Shown here in pieces: positions 12,546 to 24,415 of a stretch of DNA of 64,000 nucleotides. Below the pieces are notes generated by a model. The model worked only from the letters and a program-made list of their open reading frames with translations. It was not told the DNA's origin and made no database searches. Each line of letters opens with the position of its first letter. The stretch's first letter is position 1. Location of the stretch: NCBI GenBank assembly GCA_028751875.1, contig CM054145.1, forward strand, positions 1,213,333 to 1,277,332, in the 5' to 3' direction. The translations under genes and the position numbers were made by a program. Origin of the DNA: Rapana venosa (Eukaryota > Mollusca > Gastropoda > Neogastropoda > Muricidae).

Positions 12546-13019
12546 CACGCTGTGAAGACTTCTGATCTGCCATGTAGTAAACTCTGAGGCCCAAGGCAAG
12601 ACAGAGCAAGAGGAGACAAGGAAGATACCCTACTTCAAAACAGAACATAACATAGCCAAGTGGACAGAGTTGGTGACATGATGAAATCTTTAGAAGGACT
12701 GAAGACAGAAGTATGGAAACCACTGACAAGCAGAGAAACCTGCTGCAACAAAGTGATATAAAATATGAAAAAATAAAAGCAAAAGTTTTAACGTTCTCGC
12801 AAATTACCAGCCCTGCCATCAGCAATGCTAGGCCTATGACATTTTTAACTCACTCAAGTTGCCTTTGAAAACAAAACCCATTAAACCTAAACCATTTTGG
12901 TTTTTAAAAAAATTAATTTTAATCTCACTTCTTATTCCGTTTCCCACTGATCTGATTATGCATATCCTACCTGTCCTCCAAACACCTTCCCTTAAAAAAA
13001 TCCTCCCCCCTCCCCACCA

Positions 13020-13059
<40 letters not shown>

Positions 13060-13700
13060 GCGCACACACACACACACTACTAACAATTTGCCAGCTTTGG
13101 TGTAAGTCCCCTGAAGAAAATTCGGTAAAAAAGGCCCAGGGAAATGCAAACCCTTGTGAACAAAACCTTCTCGTGGGGTACCCATTCTTTTCCTTATGGC
13201 CGAAAATGGCTTTTTCCATGTAAACCTGGGAGTTGAAGTTACCTTTTAATTGTTATGTCAATATTCCCTTTGTTGATGTCAGAGCTCTAACCATGGAACA
13301 AAAGAAAAGATAGGCATCCAGTTCTGTATACAAACAAATGTGGTTACAGGCATGCAGGTTGGCTTTCCCATTAAAATATGTGTTGCTTCACTAGTATTTT
13401 CATGTGCTAAGTGCCAGCTTTTCATTCGCAAAAAATGTCGGATACCGTATTGAGTAAATTATTCAGCAAAGAGAATGCCACATTGTAGACTAAATATCAA
13501 TGTGGAAATCGAAAGTACGTGTTGCTCTTCTCAATCATTTTATACAGTACAAGTCAGGACGTAATTTCGTCAGAACCGAGCGTATGGCACCAGTTGCGGC
13601 GAATTCATTCGCCTACCTTGTATCCGTTCGATGTAACTTGAGGTCCATACATAGTGTCCAATCTTGGTCGGACTTCGTCTGCTCTTGGAAGTTAGTTTTT
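12546..13700. other. unassigned intergenic DNA
   Basis: A (CT)n run lies at 13021-13058, followed by a short AC run. The rest is unique-looking sequence with no recognised gene. Confidence 0.4.
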
Positions 13701-13736
13701 GTTTCAAACTTGTTTCAGCGGCAACTGCGATCGCTA

Positions 13737-13765
13737 CACTTCCGGAGGCTTACTGCGCATGCGCA
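13737..13765. promoter_or_regulatory. promoter-like ETS + NRF1 motif pair
   Basis: CACTTCCGG (13737-13745) matches the ETS/GABP consensus, and TGCGCATGCGCA (13754-13765) is a palindromic match to NRF1 sites. They are 8 bp apart. Surrounding DNA (about 13560-14160) is richer in CpG than its neighbours. This combination is typical of housekeeping and bidirectional promoters in animals. No coding exon was found on either side, so any transcript started here is unknown. Confidence 0.45.
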
Positions 13766-13769
13766 CAAT

Positions 13770-16440
13770 TACCTCCCTTAAAAAGACCCTGTTGTCTGCT
13801 AGTCCTCGTTTCGTTTTGTCCACGCACTCGCACGCATTTGAACTTGTTACTCTTTTCGCACAAAAATGCATCTTTGAATTATTAACCTTAATGAGAGTTT
13901 TCGATAGACAAGCCTCGATTTTCAAGGGTTTATAAGGCGATGTTTGTCACAGGTTGTCTTCGAAGGATAAAATATTTTAACGGAGAGGGCAGTGATCGGA
14001 AATCCTGCTTTGAAGAAGTTCAGTCCGAGTGATTCAGCCCGTTCAGAATAGCTCGAATTTCTACTGTAATATCCGGCCAGAACTGGAGTAAAAACATGAA
14101 CAGGCGGCGCCCTATTGGTGACGCGCCCTCCACGGTAAACCCAGTTTGAAATTCACCAACCCTAACACAGCAAAATACTTTACACCTTCCACCATTATGC
14201 TTACTCCGCTGCCCCACCCCTTCATCACTAGGCTATGACTAGGAAATAAGTGATGAAAATCTTGCCGAAAAACTTTTGAAAACAAGATCAGTCCCTTGGT
14301 GTGAGGCTATAACGGGGGGTCCTGTGCGCAAACGTTACTTGAACACACAAACCCGTTCGCCATTGTGTATCGTAGAAATTGACATTTTTTACAAACTGCA
14401 TGAACACAGGGCTGGACGTGTTTGTTTTTTTTTAAAAAAAAAGCTTTATTACCTCGAACAATTCAATGAACTAAACATCCCACTGGAAAAAGGTGGAGCC
14501 GTATTAATTGCCTTATGCGTACCAGGTTGACTCGATTTCTATGCTAGTTCGGGGGCCCGGAGGTACAAATGAAACCATACCAAAAGTCCTGAAAAACGAG
14601 CTCTCTGAATTCAGATACTGCTGTATTTTACGGCCGCCTGTAGCCTATTTTAGTGTAACGCGCAAACTTGTATCAAAATTATTGTAAGGGAAGCACCTAG
14701 CTTGAAAAGTACATTTTCTGTTTGAAATAGTACTTACGCATCCATTCCCTTGCGCGTCCGTGTCTGTGTTCTTGCAGTCCTGGCTGCTCTTTGGCTTTCT
14801 GTTCATCTGTCCTGGGTTCAAGCTGAAGCTATTCTAACCAGCTCTGAACTGCTCACTGCAGCAACTCAAATGAAGGATGCCGGGAATAGGCCTAGAAGCC
14901 AACTACCCGGGTGTCCGACACCCCGGGTGGATCGAAATTCTCGTGCACAACTCACTGTCGGGTATGTTCTGGTTTTCACCGTCCCCCTCCTCTGTACAGT
15001 CACACTTGAATACCGACACACGCACAGAGAATTATAATCCGCTGTTGACAGTTTCTTCATCGAACCTACACAATACATGGCTGCATGCATAGTAAGCCTA
15101 TGCTTCCCAGCACATTGAGCCCCCCCCCCCCCCTCTTTTTTTTTTCAAGCCAATACATTCGTGGCTAAAATATGTCACAAATATTTCTTACCCACCTGCT
15201 TACGCTGCATTGATGATAAAAACAACATTGTTATAAAACCAGAAACAGCAGCAACAACAACACTAGAGAACATAATATAGAACAACAAGACCAAGAGGAA
15301 TAGGAGGAGGAAACAGTGCTTTGATTTGTTGCTTTTCAAGATTCAACGCTATATACATTCCATGTATTATTATTATTGTCATCATCATAGTACATACAGA
15401 CATTACTTGTACAGTGACTTTAAACAACCTCTTTGTATCAATGGAAATAAAAACGCGCCCTCTTGTCTGCGGCTGTCCCGCTGTGTGAGTCAAAGTCAAG
15501 TCACATTTTTATTTCCTGATGGTACATTGAATAAGCAATGCATTTGCTTTTTTTTCATCATGCCATCTATCTAGGAACAAAAAATGACTTCATCAATAAT
15601 TATAATATTACGAAAACCGATAACAATCAAACAGACTCAATAAGAAAAAGAAACGCAATACACTGCTACATTCACGCGTGCGTGGGCACGTGCACTCTTA
15701 AATTTGTGTGTACACGTGTGTGTGTGTGTGTGGGGGGGGGGGGGGGAAGAAGGAGTACGGGTTGTTTTTAAGTAAACAGGTTCCCCCATTCCCTTGGACA
15801 ATCTGTGCTAGAGATTTCCCGAACACAATGCTAGCGACAAAACGACAAACACTGCCATGTGTTGTTACACCCTCTGATCCGAGAAGAATCAACGTCATTA
15901 ACGTCTCCTTACGCCGACAAGCTATGACGAAAAGTGGTAGTCATAAAGGCCACTCCAGTCCTGTTGACAGGTCATCGGCCTTACTGTTAAAACGGTCATT
16001 TCTCGCCTTCTTTAGACTGTGGATAGGGTATGGTTTGCAATACTCCGACCCCTTTTTCCTACGGGGGAACTGACAGTGTCAAATGCCGTGAAAAGTTATT
16101 TTCACTCGGAAGAGGAGTTATTATTTCAGCAGTGATTGTATACAAACAATTTGTTTCCCCTTCTAAACATTCTCGATTCATGAGATTGGGGGCACTATAG
16201 TTTAGTCTCAAAATCAGTTTACCATACTCATACTTCTGTTTCTGTATCAGAATAACAATATTGTGTTCTTTCATCTTGAAAATGACACTATTGAAATTTG
16301 AGACACTGAATCTAGTCATTAAAAGTGAAACTGTGACTCAATGTGTATACCAATCAATATTTTCATTGTGAAAATTTACCATTTGTGGTAGTTGTTTTTC
16401 ACACAATATATTACCATAAGCAGGCTATGTTTTCAAGCTA
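13770..16440. other. unassigned DNA with repeat fragments
   Basis: It contains a fragment of the CGCTATATAAATTCC/(ATT)n element near 15310-15420 and a GT run followed by poly-G near 15716-15747. The stretch around 14750-14880 reads as a hydrophobic peptide, but it has no ATG start and no convincing splice context. Confidence 0.4.
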
Positions 16441-16729
16441 TCTATATGCTATTACAATAAAGCCCGCCATACATTGATCTAAAAAATAAAAAGAAGAAAG
16501 TCAACAATGGAGGTGTAGGACCACAAGGGGTGGTCAAACAGGTGGGTATTGTGAGGTAAGTGTGGACAACACAGGGCCTGTGTTTGTGTTCTAGAAAAGG
16601 TTCCATATGGGGGCTTTGATGGCCTTTTATCCTGTGTAGATCTAAAGCCAGTCTGTTTCTCTCTTTGAAGGTGCGAAATTCGAGACCTGTCAGTGTTAGA
16701 GCTGTTTGCTTCTTGCCTCTAAAGGTTAG

Positions 16730-16732
<3 letters not shown>

Positions 16733-16777
<45 letters not shown>

Positions 16778-16801
16778 ATTATGACAATGAAAAAGGTTTA
16801 C

Positions 16802-16865
<64 letters not shown>
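16733..16865 (+). repeat. two long (GA)n runs
   Basis: GA runs at 16733-16774 and 16805-16865 are separated by about 30 bp of unique sequence. Confidence 0.9.
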
Positions 16866-16954
16866 TTATGAAAATGACAAAACACGTATTATGTAAACCA
16901 AGAACAGAATCAGTTAACTGCAGTCCAAATAGTCATCATAGCATGGATTCCCGT

Positions 16955-17300
16955 ATGAGAACGCACGCAGAACAACTTGCGCGCACGTTAAAACCTGTTC
17001 CGCTTTTCGGAAGAGTAGGCCATTGTGTGACGGTGGGAACAGATGACAACATTAACACAACTCCGTAGAACGTGGACTGGATGTAAAAAAGCACATGAGT
17101 ATTTATTCCATTATCCTCGAAATAAAAGAAATTAAAAAACCCTGTTCTGCTTCTCTGAAGAGTAGCCTATTTTTACTGGTGGAAATAATAATAATGTGAC
17201 AAAATCCTCGAAATTGCAAGCACACAGGGACTGAAAGTACCAAAGTATTAGTGCTTATTCAATGTTCCTCTAAATGAAAGAATAAAGTTTAGTTAATGCT
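16955..17300 (+). mobile_element. SINE body fragments, two in tandem
   Basis: The first fragment (to about 17128) carries the family body: CGCACGTTAAAACCTGTTCC, a GAGTAGGCC motif, CGGTGGGAACAGATGACAA, GGACTGGATGTAAAAAAGCA and an ATTATCCTCGAAATAAAAG tail. A more diverged second copy follows. Neither keeps a recognisable tRNA head. Confidence 0.65.
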
Positions 17301-18540
17301 GTTGTTTTTCTTCTTGTAAATGTTTATGTTGCTGTTGTTGTTTGTGCTGCTGTTGTTTTGTTCTCGATGTTCTTGTTGTCACATTGTTGTTTTTTGGTGG
17401 TGATGGTCGGGAGTTGTGTGTGTGTGTGTGTGTGGTCTTTGTTTTTATGGGGGAGGGGGTGTTTGGCTGGGGTTTGTTTTTTTAAACGAAAAAAGCTAAC
17501 AAAAACACAGTACTGCTTATTCAGTGTTGTACCTTAAGCATTAAAGTTAAACGAGCATATCGTACTTTTGAGAAGTGTGTCACTGTTGTTTCTAAGGGCA
17601 ATGCCAGTGTTTAATTCTGTGTTGTTTTCAACTTCACAGATTATTACTGATTTCGAATGAGCATTGTGAGTTCTAGACTGCTATCTTGCATACCACATGC
17701 ACAACACTTAATGAGTTATATTGGATAATTTTGGAAAGAAATATAGAAAATGCATGATTTGCCAACAACTGAAGAAAATGAAGGAAAAAATGAATAGATA
17801 CTCCAATAACAATCATAAACCGGGGGAAACAAATGAACAAACAGTGAGACAAAAGTACCAAATTAGAGAAAGAGCGGCGTGTTGAAATTCCTGCCCCCAA
17901 AAAAGAAGCAGCAGCAGAAGAAAATGAATAAAGACAGCAAATGCATGACTTACATAAAATTGAGCAGACGAATGCACTGCGCAAGACGCGACAAGTGAGG
18001 CCCTTAACAGTGCAAGGGATATTACTCTAGCTTTGGCGCAACTTGCTATGGTTACTGCCCTTGGAAGTAATCTCTTTCTCACTAATCGATCAGTGTTAGC
18101 ATCATTATTTTATGATCACTCGAAGATAAACCAAACTTTTGAATCACTAAATATTGTATGAAAAGTGAGTGATTTAAAGATATGAGGTCTTTGGACAGGA
18201 GACATGGACGATTCTAGCTTTGTTAATGCTGGTCTGACAACTTTCTGTGAGCAAGGGGAGGGTGCTTTTAAATATGTGTATTGTTGTTTTTAATGAGTGT
18301 GTTTTGTATATTTGCTTGCCTGTTACTTGGACTGTCTACCTGCTTGTTTATTTGTTTTTCTTTGGATATTCTTTGAATAAGGTTTAATATTTTGTTTTTA
18401 CTGTCTTGGGGTTCTTTTATTCTTGTTGTTCAGCATTGCTGTACTGGGGGATGAAGGGTAACTGGTTCATTTTTGTGGTTCATTATCAACTGTGTCTGTG
18501 TTGTTTAGATGTGTCACAAGGAATACTTTCTTCATAAGTG
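17301..18540. other. unassigned DNA
   Basis: T-rich sequence up to about 17.5 kb with a GT run near 17417-17434. No gene or element was recognised. Confidence 0.4.
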
Positions 18541-18544
18541 ACAT

Positions 18545-18800
18545 TAAAAGCTCAGCTCATCTCCACTGCTCTCTGTCTCTGCTGAGTTCTACGATCTCCT
18601 GTAGCCCTCCCAGACCACTGACCTCAGTGATGCTGGCAATGTAGGATGTTGGTGGTCTGCCTCTTTTTCCTTCTGCCTTCAACCTTACCTTGGATAACTG
18701 TATCATCAGATTTGTCTGTGTGTTTCTGTTTGCATGACCAGCGTATCTCAGTCTTAGCTTATCAATTCCAGCCGAAATTTGTCATGTTCATTTAGCATTA
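18545..18800 (-). mobile_element. LINE 3' coding fragment (reverse transcriptase C-terminus)
   Basis: Read on the minus strand it gives KLRLRYAGHA, then a frame break, then GKRGRPPTSYIASITEVSGL and VELSRDREQWR before a stop. This is the standard C-terminal signature of RTE-like non-LTR retrotransposon proteins: KLRWFGH, then GRPR, then DR..W. Only the end of the protein is present, so it is a 5'-truncated dead copy. It is not the same subfamily as the element at 38930-42131. Confidence 0.7.
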
Positions 18801-19204
18801 GCTCTAATTTTGCTAGGTCAATATAGCCTTCATCTTGCGTGGTCTGAATACTCTAAATGATACTTCCTTTTACATAACTTTTATTTTCCCTCTTCTCTTC
18901 TTTGTATGCTTTTTTGATGATGTTTTGTTTTCTTTTTGCAGTTCTTTCCATTCAAGATGTTTTCTAAGGAGTCTCGACACGCCTGTGTCTGACAGCCTCC
19001 ATTGAATACGTAAGTACTGTCTTCAGGGCTGTCTTAACCTGCTATGGATCCTCCCTGCCCAGAAGTCCTGACCCATCCTGGGGGTCTGTCTCAGTGGAAG
19101 CAGTCCTATGGCTGTCTCTTCTTTTTCCTTGTAACATGTGTGGAGCGGTTTTGGCAAAGAGATTTATATCAGTGGTTTTGTAGGTAAATGGAGAGGTCTA
19201 ATAT

Positions 19205-19490
19205 CAGAGGACAAGGATAGCTCAGTGGTCAGAGCGCTCGCGTTCACCAAGCCAATGTTGAGCAGTATCGAGCGTAGTTACCTAGTGGATGGGTGACCGT
19301 TTGCACCCCTTGGTTTCAGTACAGTCCCCCAACTGTAAAATGGGTACCTGTCCTCTTTAGGGTCAGGAAAGATAAAGCAGGGAGGGAGAGATGGGTGCTG
19401 CCCTCAATATGCTGGCCGCTGTAGAAGTGAAGTCTCTGATGCCTCGCTCCCCTACAACCACATAGGTTAAGGGACACCTTTACCTTTAAA
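19205..19490 (+). mobile_element. composite tRNA-like/5S-like SINE, copy 1
   Basis: The 5' part has a tRNA A-box-like sequence (GATAGCTCAGTGGTCAGAGC). About 25 bp later comes a module close to the 3' half of 5S rRNA, with its best-conserved piece being GTGGATGGGTGACCG. A ~190-bp body follows (TTCAGTACAGTCCCC, GTCAGGAAAGATAAAGCAG, CCTCAATATGCTGGCC) and it ends in CCTTTACCTTT. Copies 2 and 3 are at 45290-45577 and 57241-57536. Confidence 0.75.
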
Positions 19491-19766
19491 TATCAGAAGG
19501 CAATGGCAGTGACATTAAGATTTTTTAAAATATTAAATTTTTAATTTGTTATTCTTAAACAGTCATTGTGATGTACAGCCCAGTGAATGCTCAAGGGCAC
19601 ATGAAGACTGATGACAGAATAGTAGCCTACACAGATGGAATGAGGTTTTCTGTTTCTTAATTTGGGGTTTTTTGGTTGGGTTTTTTCTTGTTTTTTGTTA
19701 TATTTTTTTATTTCACTAGAGTTCCAAGGTTCACCAGTGGTGAGTTTTTTGCATAAGTGACCACCC

Positions 19767-19797
<31 letters not shown>

Positions 19798-20465
19798 ACA
19801 CACAACCACCACTGAGGTAGGCACATTCTGATTTTGGGAATACTGTTGGGAATGGAACATACCAATTTTGCCAGGACAGTCAGGAGCTACCTCCCTGCTC
19901 TTTTAGATTTTCCACTGTTGTGTTTTTTGGTTTTCTTGTATGTACACAAGCCTCTAACCACACAAATCTGACTGATTTAGAGTGTCCTGAGAAAGACTGA
20001 CATTCTCTTGGGTTTTTTTGGTTTGAGTTTTGTGTTTTGTTCCGTTTTTTTTTGTTTGTTCCTCAGCTAGAGTCTGAGGTTCACCCATGGTGAGATTTTG
20101 CGTATGCAACTGTGTTTTGCCCACCATGAAGGTAGCCGCATTCTGACTTTGGGGTGTATACTGGGTATGTTCGTGTTTCTGTAACCCACTGAACGCTGAC
20201 ATGAATTATGGGGTCTTCATCCTCAAGAGACGATGCCTAAGTTCATGTCATGTTTCTTTCTGTACACACATATATGTACACACATTATATGCACTAACAT
20301 TCATGCTCACACTCACACACATACACTCACACACAAACGGTAAGAATCCAATTTTTTAATATATTTCAAACAAACTGAAGATGACAGCAAATATAAAAGC
20401 CATCGAAAAAAGTCAACAAACTTGGCAAAATACAATCATACCAGTTCTATCTCTCTCTCATAACT

Positions 20466-20625
20466 ATGCGCTTCGATTTGTTTGTTTTTTACAAGATTCA
20501 GCGCTATATAAATTCCATATATTATTATTATTATTAATGATAATAATAATAATAATAATACTAATAATGTATGGAATTTTTATAGCGCTGAATCTTGTAA
20601 AGCAGCAAATCAAAGCGCTCAGATG
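20466..20625. repeat. palindromic hairpin element with (ATT)n loop
   Basis: Left arm TTTACAAGATTCAGCGCTAT then ATAAATTCCATA is matched by the reverse complement after an ATT/ATA microsatellite. Arms are roughly 55-65 bp. The same element recurs at 27183-27340 (copy B) and 56188-56311, with half-copies near 15315, 44510 and 51185. Confidence 0.85.
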
Positions 20626-20639
20626 ACTTTAAAAAGAAA

Positions 20640-20860
20640 ATTCATGTGTGTGTATGCGGCTTTGTAAATTTTGTCATCTGTTCCCACCTGTACACAATGG
20701 CCTACTCTTTTGAACAGCGGAACAGGATTTAACATGTGCGCAAGACGTTCTGCATGCGTTCACACACATTAAGATGTATCCCTATGGGCGGGGACTGGAT
20801 GTAAAAAAGCACATGAGTGCTTATTCATTATCCTCGAAATAAAAGAATTTCTCTCTTTCA
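20640..20860. mobile_element. SINE fragments in both orientations
   Basis: 20655-20760 is the family body on the minus strand (TTTTGTCATCTGTTCCCACC, GGCCTACTC). 20770-20850 is the plus-strand 3' end (GGGGACTGGATGTAAAAAAG and the ATTATCC tail). Copy B has the same arrangement at 27360-27555. Confidence 0.65.
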
Positions 20861-20864
20861 CACA

Positions 20865-20924
<60 letters not shown>

Positions 20925-20993
20925 CACACATACATTCTCCCTCTCCCTGAAAAAAATCAACAAACTTAGCAAAATACAATCATACCAGTTCTA

Positions 20994-20997
<4 letters not shown>

Positions 20998-21025
<28 letters not shown>

Positions 21026-21943
21026 TTTTGTAATTCCATCTTTGAAAGTAGAGAGATCATTTTCTATTGGGAAAAATCGATCTATATTTACAGCTGAATT
21101 ATCTGCTATTTTGATGGCTTTATATTATCTTCTAGATTTTCCTAAAGACATATTTCAAATGCTTTTCTGTGTTGATTCCAGGTCAGTCTTACTTGCTCTG
21201 AGAAACTTCAGTTCAAAAGTGAGACAAGATCTCATAATCGAAATTAGTCATCTAATTCATTTTCTGATGATACGAGGCACTGGTGTTACCTTTTGCTGGA
21301 TACCCTCGCACTGTGGTATCTACTTTAATGAAAAAGTTGACAGAATAGCAAAAGGTGGAGCTGAACATAGGGATGGGTCTTGCAGCATAAGTGTTCCTCT
21401 ATCCATCCACGAGGGCTATAACATGTTACAAAATGCATGTTGGAAACACTTTAAAAGAAGCTACAAGGTACCAGTTATTCCTGGAGTGATGATGCAGCCC
21501 ATGTATTATCTTTTGATAAGATCAAATGTCGTAATTTACATGAATATAGAAATGTTGTATCTATTATCTACAGGTTTAAGCTCAATGCTTTTAAAACTAA
21601 ATTTTCAAAAAAAGCAACATGTATCTGTGGCGAAAATCTTACCAATGATCATATTCTTTTACGATGCAGAGATCTGAAAAACGCTTTACCTGCCTTCCCA
21701 GTTCGTAGCTTACAGCAAATTCTACAAGACATTCCTCTAATGAAACAAATTGTTTTGTCATTAAGTCATACTCCTATGTTTAGACTCCTTTAATATGAGG
21801 ATAGCTTCTAGTTATATGAATTGCAACGTTAATATTTTAACTGTTCATTTTTTCTGTTCAGAATTCTTGTTTATGCTTTTTTTCATAATATTTGTTTATT
21901 GCTATTGTTTATTTATGTGCATACCCTTCTCTCTACTAACACA

Positions 21944-21982
<39 letters not shown>

Positions 21983-22052
21983 ACACACACACACACACTT
22001 TCCCGTCTGATATCACTATTTAGTGGAAGGACGTTAAACTGAAGAACTACTA

Positions 22053-22147
<95 letters not shown>

Positions 22148-22149
22148 TA
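20998..22149 (+). mobile_element. 5'-truncated I-group LINE, RNase H and 3' end, present only in copy A
   Basis: It starts inside an RNase H domain. TAELSAILMAL holds the catalytic Glu, FCVDSRSVLLAL the third acidic residue, and WIPSHCG...NEKVDRIAK the His and last Asp; the first Asp is lost by truncation. After a frame break near 21.5 kb comes a CxC...HxxxxC zinc-knuckle-like end (CICGENLTNDHILLRC). The 3' end reads GGACGTTAAACTGAAGAAC followed by (CTA)n. A ~65-bp repeat flanks it (20933-20997 and 22150-22215), and copy B has that sequence once. RNase H together with a C-terminal zinc motif points to the I/R1 group. It is inactive. Confidence 0.75.
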
Positions 22150-22215
22150 CATTCTCCTCTCCTGAAAAAAATCAACAAACTTAGCAAAATACAATCATAC
22201 CAGTTCTATATCTCA

Positions 22216-23440
22216 CACACACACACACACACACGCACACACACACTCTCTCTCTCTCTCTCTCACACACATACATTCTCCCTCTCCCTTTCAACATTTA
22301 GTATATGAGAATATTAAGTTGCCTCCAGAAAAATACTACAAAAAGAGACAACAGATCTGCAATTTCCAAACAACAAAATATCGCACTGCTCAGAGGTAAG
22401 ATTTCCGTTGTAGCATATCAGTCACCCTGATAAGTTACAGTTATGACTTGACTTAAGTCAAGTTACAGCAATGGTATCACTTTATGGGGAATATCACAGT
22501 TTAACAAATATACAGTATGTAGGATTCAAAATGTCATTATTTTTCCTCTTCACACACACACACATTTTTATTTCCACTCTCTCTGCCCTCCCTTCTCTCG
22601 CACCTCCAACAAACCAAATCAAATAGTGAAGAACAAAAAGAAACTGCTGAATAACTAACTCCAGCAACACAACATTCTCTGTAACAAACTTGGAACAAAC
22701 CGCAGATCATACTTTTCTTAGGAATGTCACGCCAAACGTGGAAGTCAAATTCTCTGTTTTTAGATAACAGAGTATAGCTATTCATACTGATGTTCTGTGA
22801 CAAGAAACTTTTTTGATTTATTTAGTTTCTAATTTTATTTTTAAAATATTTTTACAGGGAACCTCCTCTGTGGAGTGGTTTCTCATCAACATCAGTTCTC
22901 CAGCATTTCATTTTCAAGGCTATTCCTTTCATACCAATTTATTACTCATGACGCTGTTTATATTTCAGTTGGGTTATTTTTTACCAACTGGCAAAACTAT
23001 GGTACTTTGTAAGCTTATATAAGGGGGAATACTCTATGTTTACTGGTTAGATGGTAGACTTTGCAGAGACCTTTTATTTTCTCTTCCAGTTGTCACCCCA
23101 GAAATAATAATAATTAATCAATGGAATAATGTACATGGGTACTCAGTCTCTTAAGAATGATACATTTTTCCTCTCTTTTTTTTTAAAAAGACGAGCACTT
23201 TGTGATATTATGAACTATATATATTCCTTTTACAGATCTTTGTTCCAAAAAAAACCCCAACTCATTACCTCAGTATAGATTATGACCTGATGTTGCAAAT
23301 GACAGTTGTGTGGGAGCTGAGGATGTCAATTTTAAGTCTAGTTTTCACTTCACCAGCGCTGTGGTCTCTTTGAAAGCATATTTTGCTTGTCTCTACAAAG
23401 CAGCTAAATATGATACACTTCAACTTTTAACAACTTCAAT
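22216..23440. other. AMN1 3' flank in copy A, nothing else recognised
   Basis: AT-rich sequence, also found as a degraded version at 27745-28970. No coding similarity was seen on either strand. Confidence 0.5.
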
Positions 23441-23441
23441 A

Positions 23442-23447
23442 TTTATT
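23442..23447 (-). terminator. AMN1: possible AMN1 polyadenylation signal
   Basis: AATAAA on the minus strand, about 220 nt past the AMN1 stop codon in copy A. In copy B the matching site is changed, in a patch where the consensus is poor. Confidence 0.35.
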
Positions 23448-23666
23448 TTGTACAAACATTTTCAAGGTGATTTTTTTTCTCTCACCCACATCCAAATTCA
23501 GTTTTAAAATATTCATTATTCACGTTTGAAAAAAAGCATACTATCGGTGATTTTCTGTTTTCCCTTAGCCAGCATGCTTGTGGGAAACAAGAGAGGGAGG
23601 CTGCATGTAGAGTGAGATGATGTGGTCTTGGTGTGTTGAACAGCAGACTGTCAGGTGAGGCCGCTC

Positions 23667-23746
23667 TCAATACACGGTGAAGGTCAGCTGTTTCATGGAG
23701 GTCATCCCCTTCTGCAACAGCTCCTCCAGGGCCACTCGGGCATTTT
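23667..23746 (-). CDS. AMN1: AMN1 last coding exon, copy A
   Basis: It follows a good acceptor (TTTTCTTTTGGCCAG) and completes a Glu codon begun by the previous exon, then reads NARVALEELLQKGMTSMKQL and TFTVY, then TGA. This matches the C-terminus of AMN1 proteins, which end in ...LKQVTWTVY in vertebrates. The 80 coding bases are identical to 29143-29222. The upstream exon partner of this copy is missing because of the gap, so this is either an allele or contig-end duplicate, or a partial gene duplication. Confidence 0.85.
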
Positions 23747-23859
23747 CTGGCCAAAAGAAAAGTAAGAAAACCGATTTCATCTTTTTGTTTTTTGTTTGTT
23801 TGGGGTTTTTTTTTAACAGAAACAGAATGCTTTAAGCAGCACACAACACTAAGATATTA

Positions 23860-24415
23860 CTAAGATCAGTAGTACATCCCAAAATAAAGAATGCCCTTTA
23901 TACACACAGACACACTAGATCTTAAAAGAGCTGTAGTACATCCCAAAATAAAGAATGCTTTAAACACACAACACTAGATCTTAAAAGAGCTGTAGTACAT
24001 CCCAAAATAAAGAATGCTTTAAACACACAACACTAGATCTTAGAAGAGCTGTAGTACATCCCAAAATAAAGAATGCTTTAAACACACAACACTAGATCTT
24101 AAAAGAGCTGTAGTACATCCCAAAATAAAGAATGCTTTAAACACACAACACTAGATCTTAGAAGAGCTGTAGTACATCCCAAAATAAAGAATGCTTTAAA
24201 CACACAACACTAGATCTTAAAAGAGCTGTAGTACATCCCAAAATAAAGAATGCTTTAAACACACAACACTAGATCTTAAAAAGACTGTATTCCCAAAAAA
24301 AAGAAGCTTTTAAAACACACAAACTAGATCTTAAAAGAGCTGAGTACACCCCCAAAAATAAAGAATGTTTTAAAAAACCCACAACACAGACTTAAAAGAG
24401 CTGTGTACATCCCAA
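23860..24415. repeat. 59-bp minisatellite, copy A
   Basis: The unit contains ACACAACACTAGATCTTAAA, AGAGCTGTAGTACATCCCAA and AATAAAGAATGCTTTAAAC. About nine units are present, with one-base variants (CTTAAAAG/CTTAGAAG). It lies in the last AMN1 intron, next to the last exon. The right-hand units are degraded by probable consensus error. Confidence 0.95.

Noticed and set aside
14750..15037. Peptide with a signal-peptide-like hydrophobic start (LAVLAALWLSVHLSWVQA)
   Set aside because: The frame begins at TTG, not ATG. No splice-supported exon, no downstream domain and no conservation evidence were seen.
23667..23746. Copy A of the last AMN1 exon as proof of a second AMN1 gene
   Set aside because: Only this one exon is present, it is identical to copy B, and the segment ends at a gap, so an assembly or haplotype duplicate is the better explanation.
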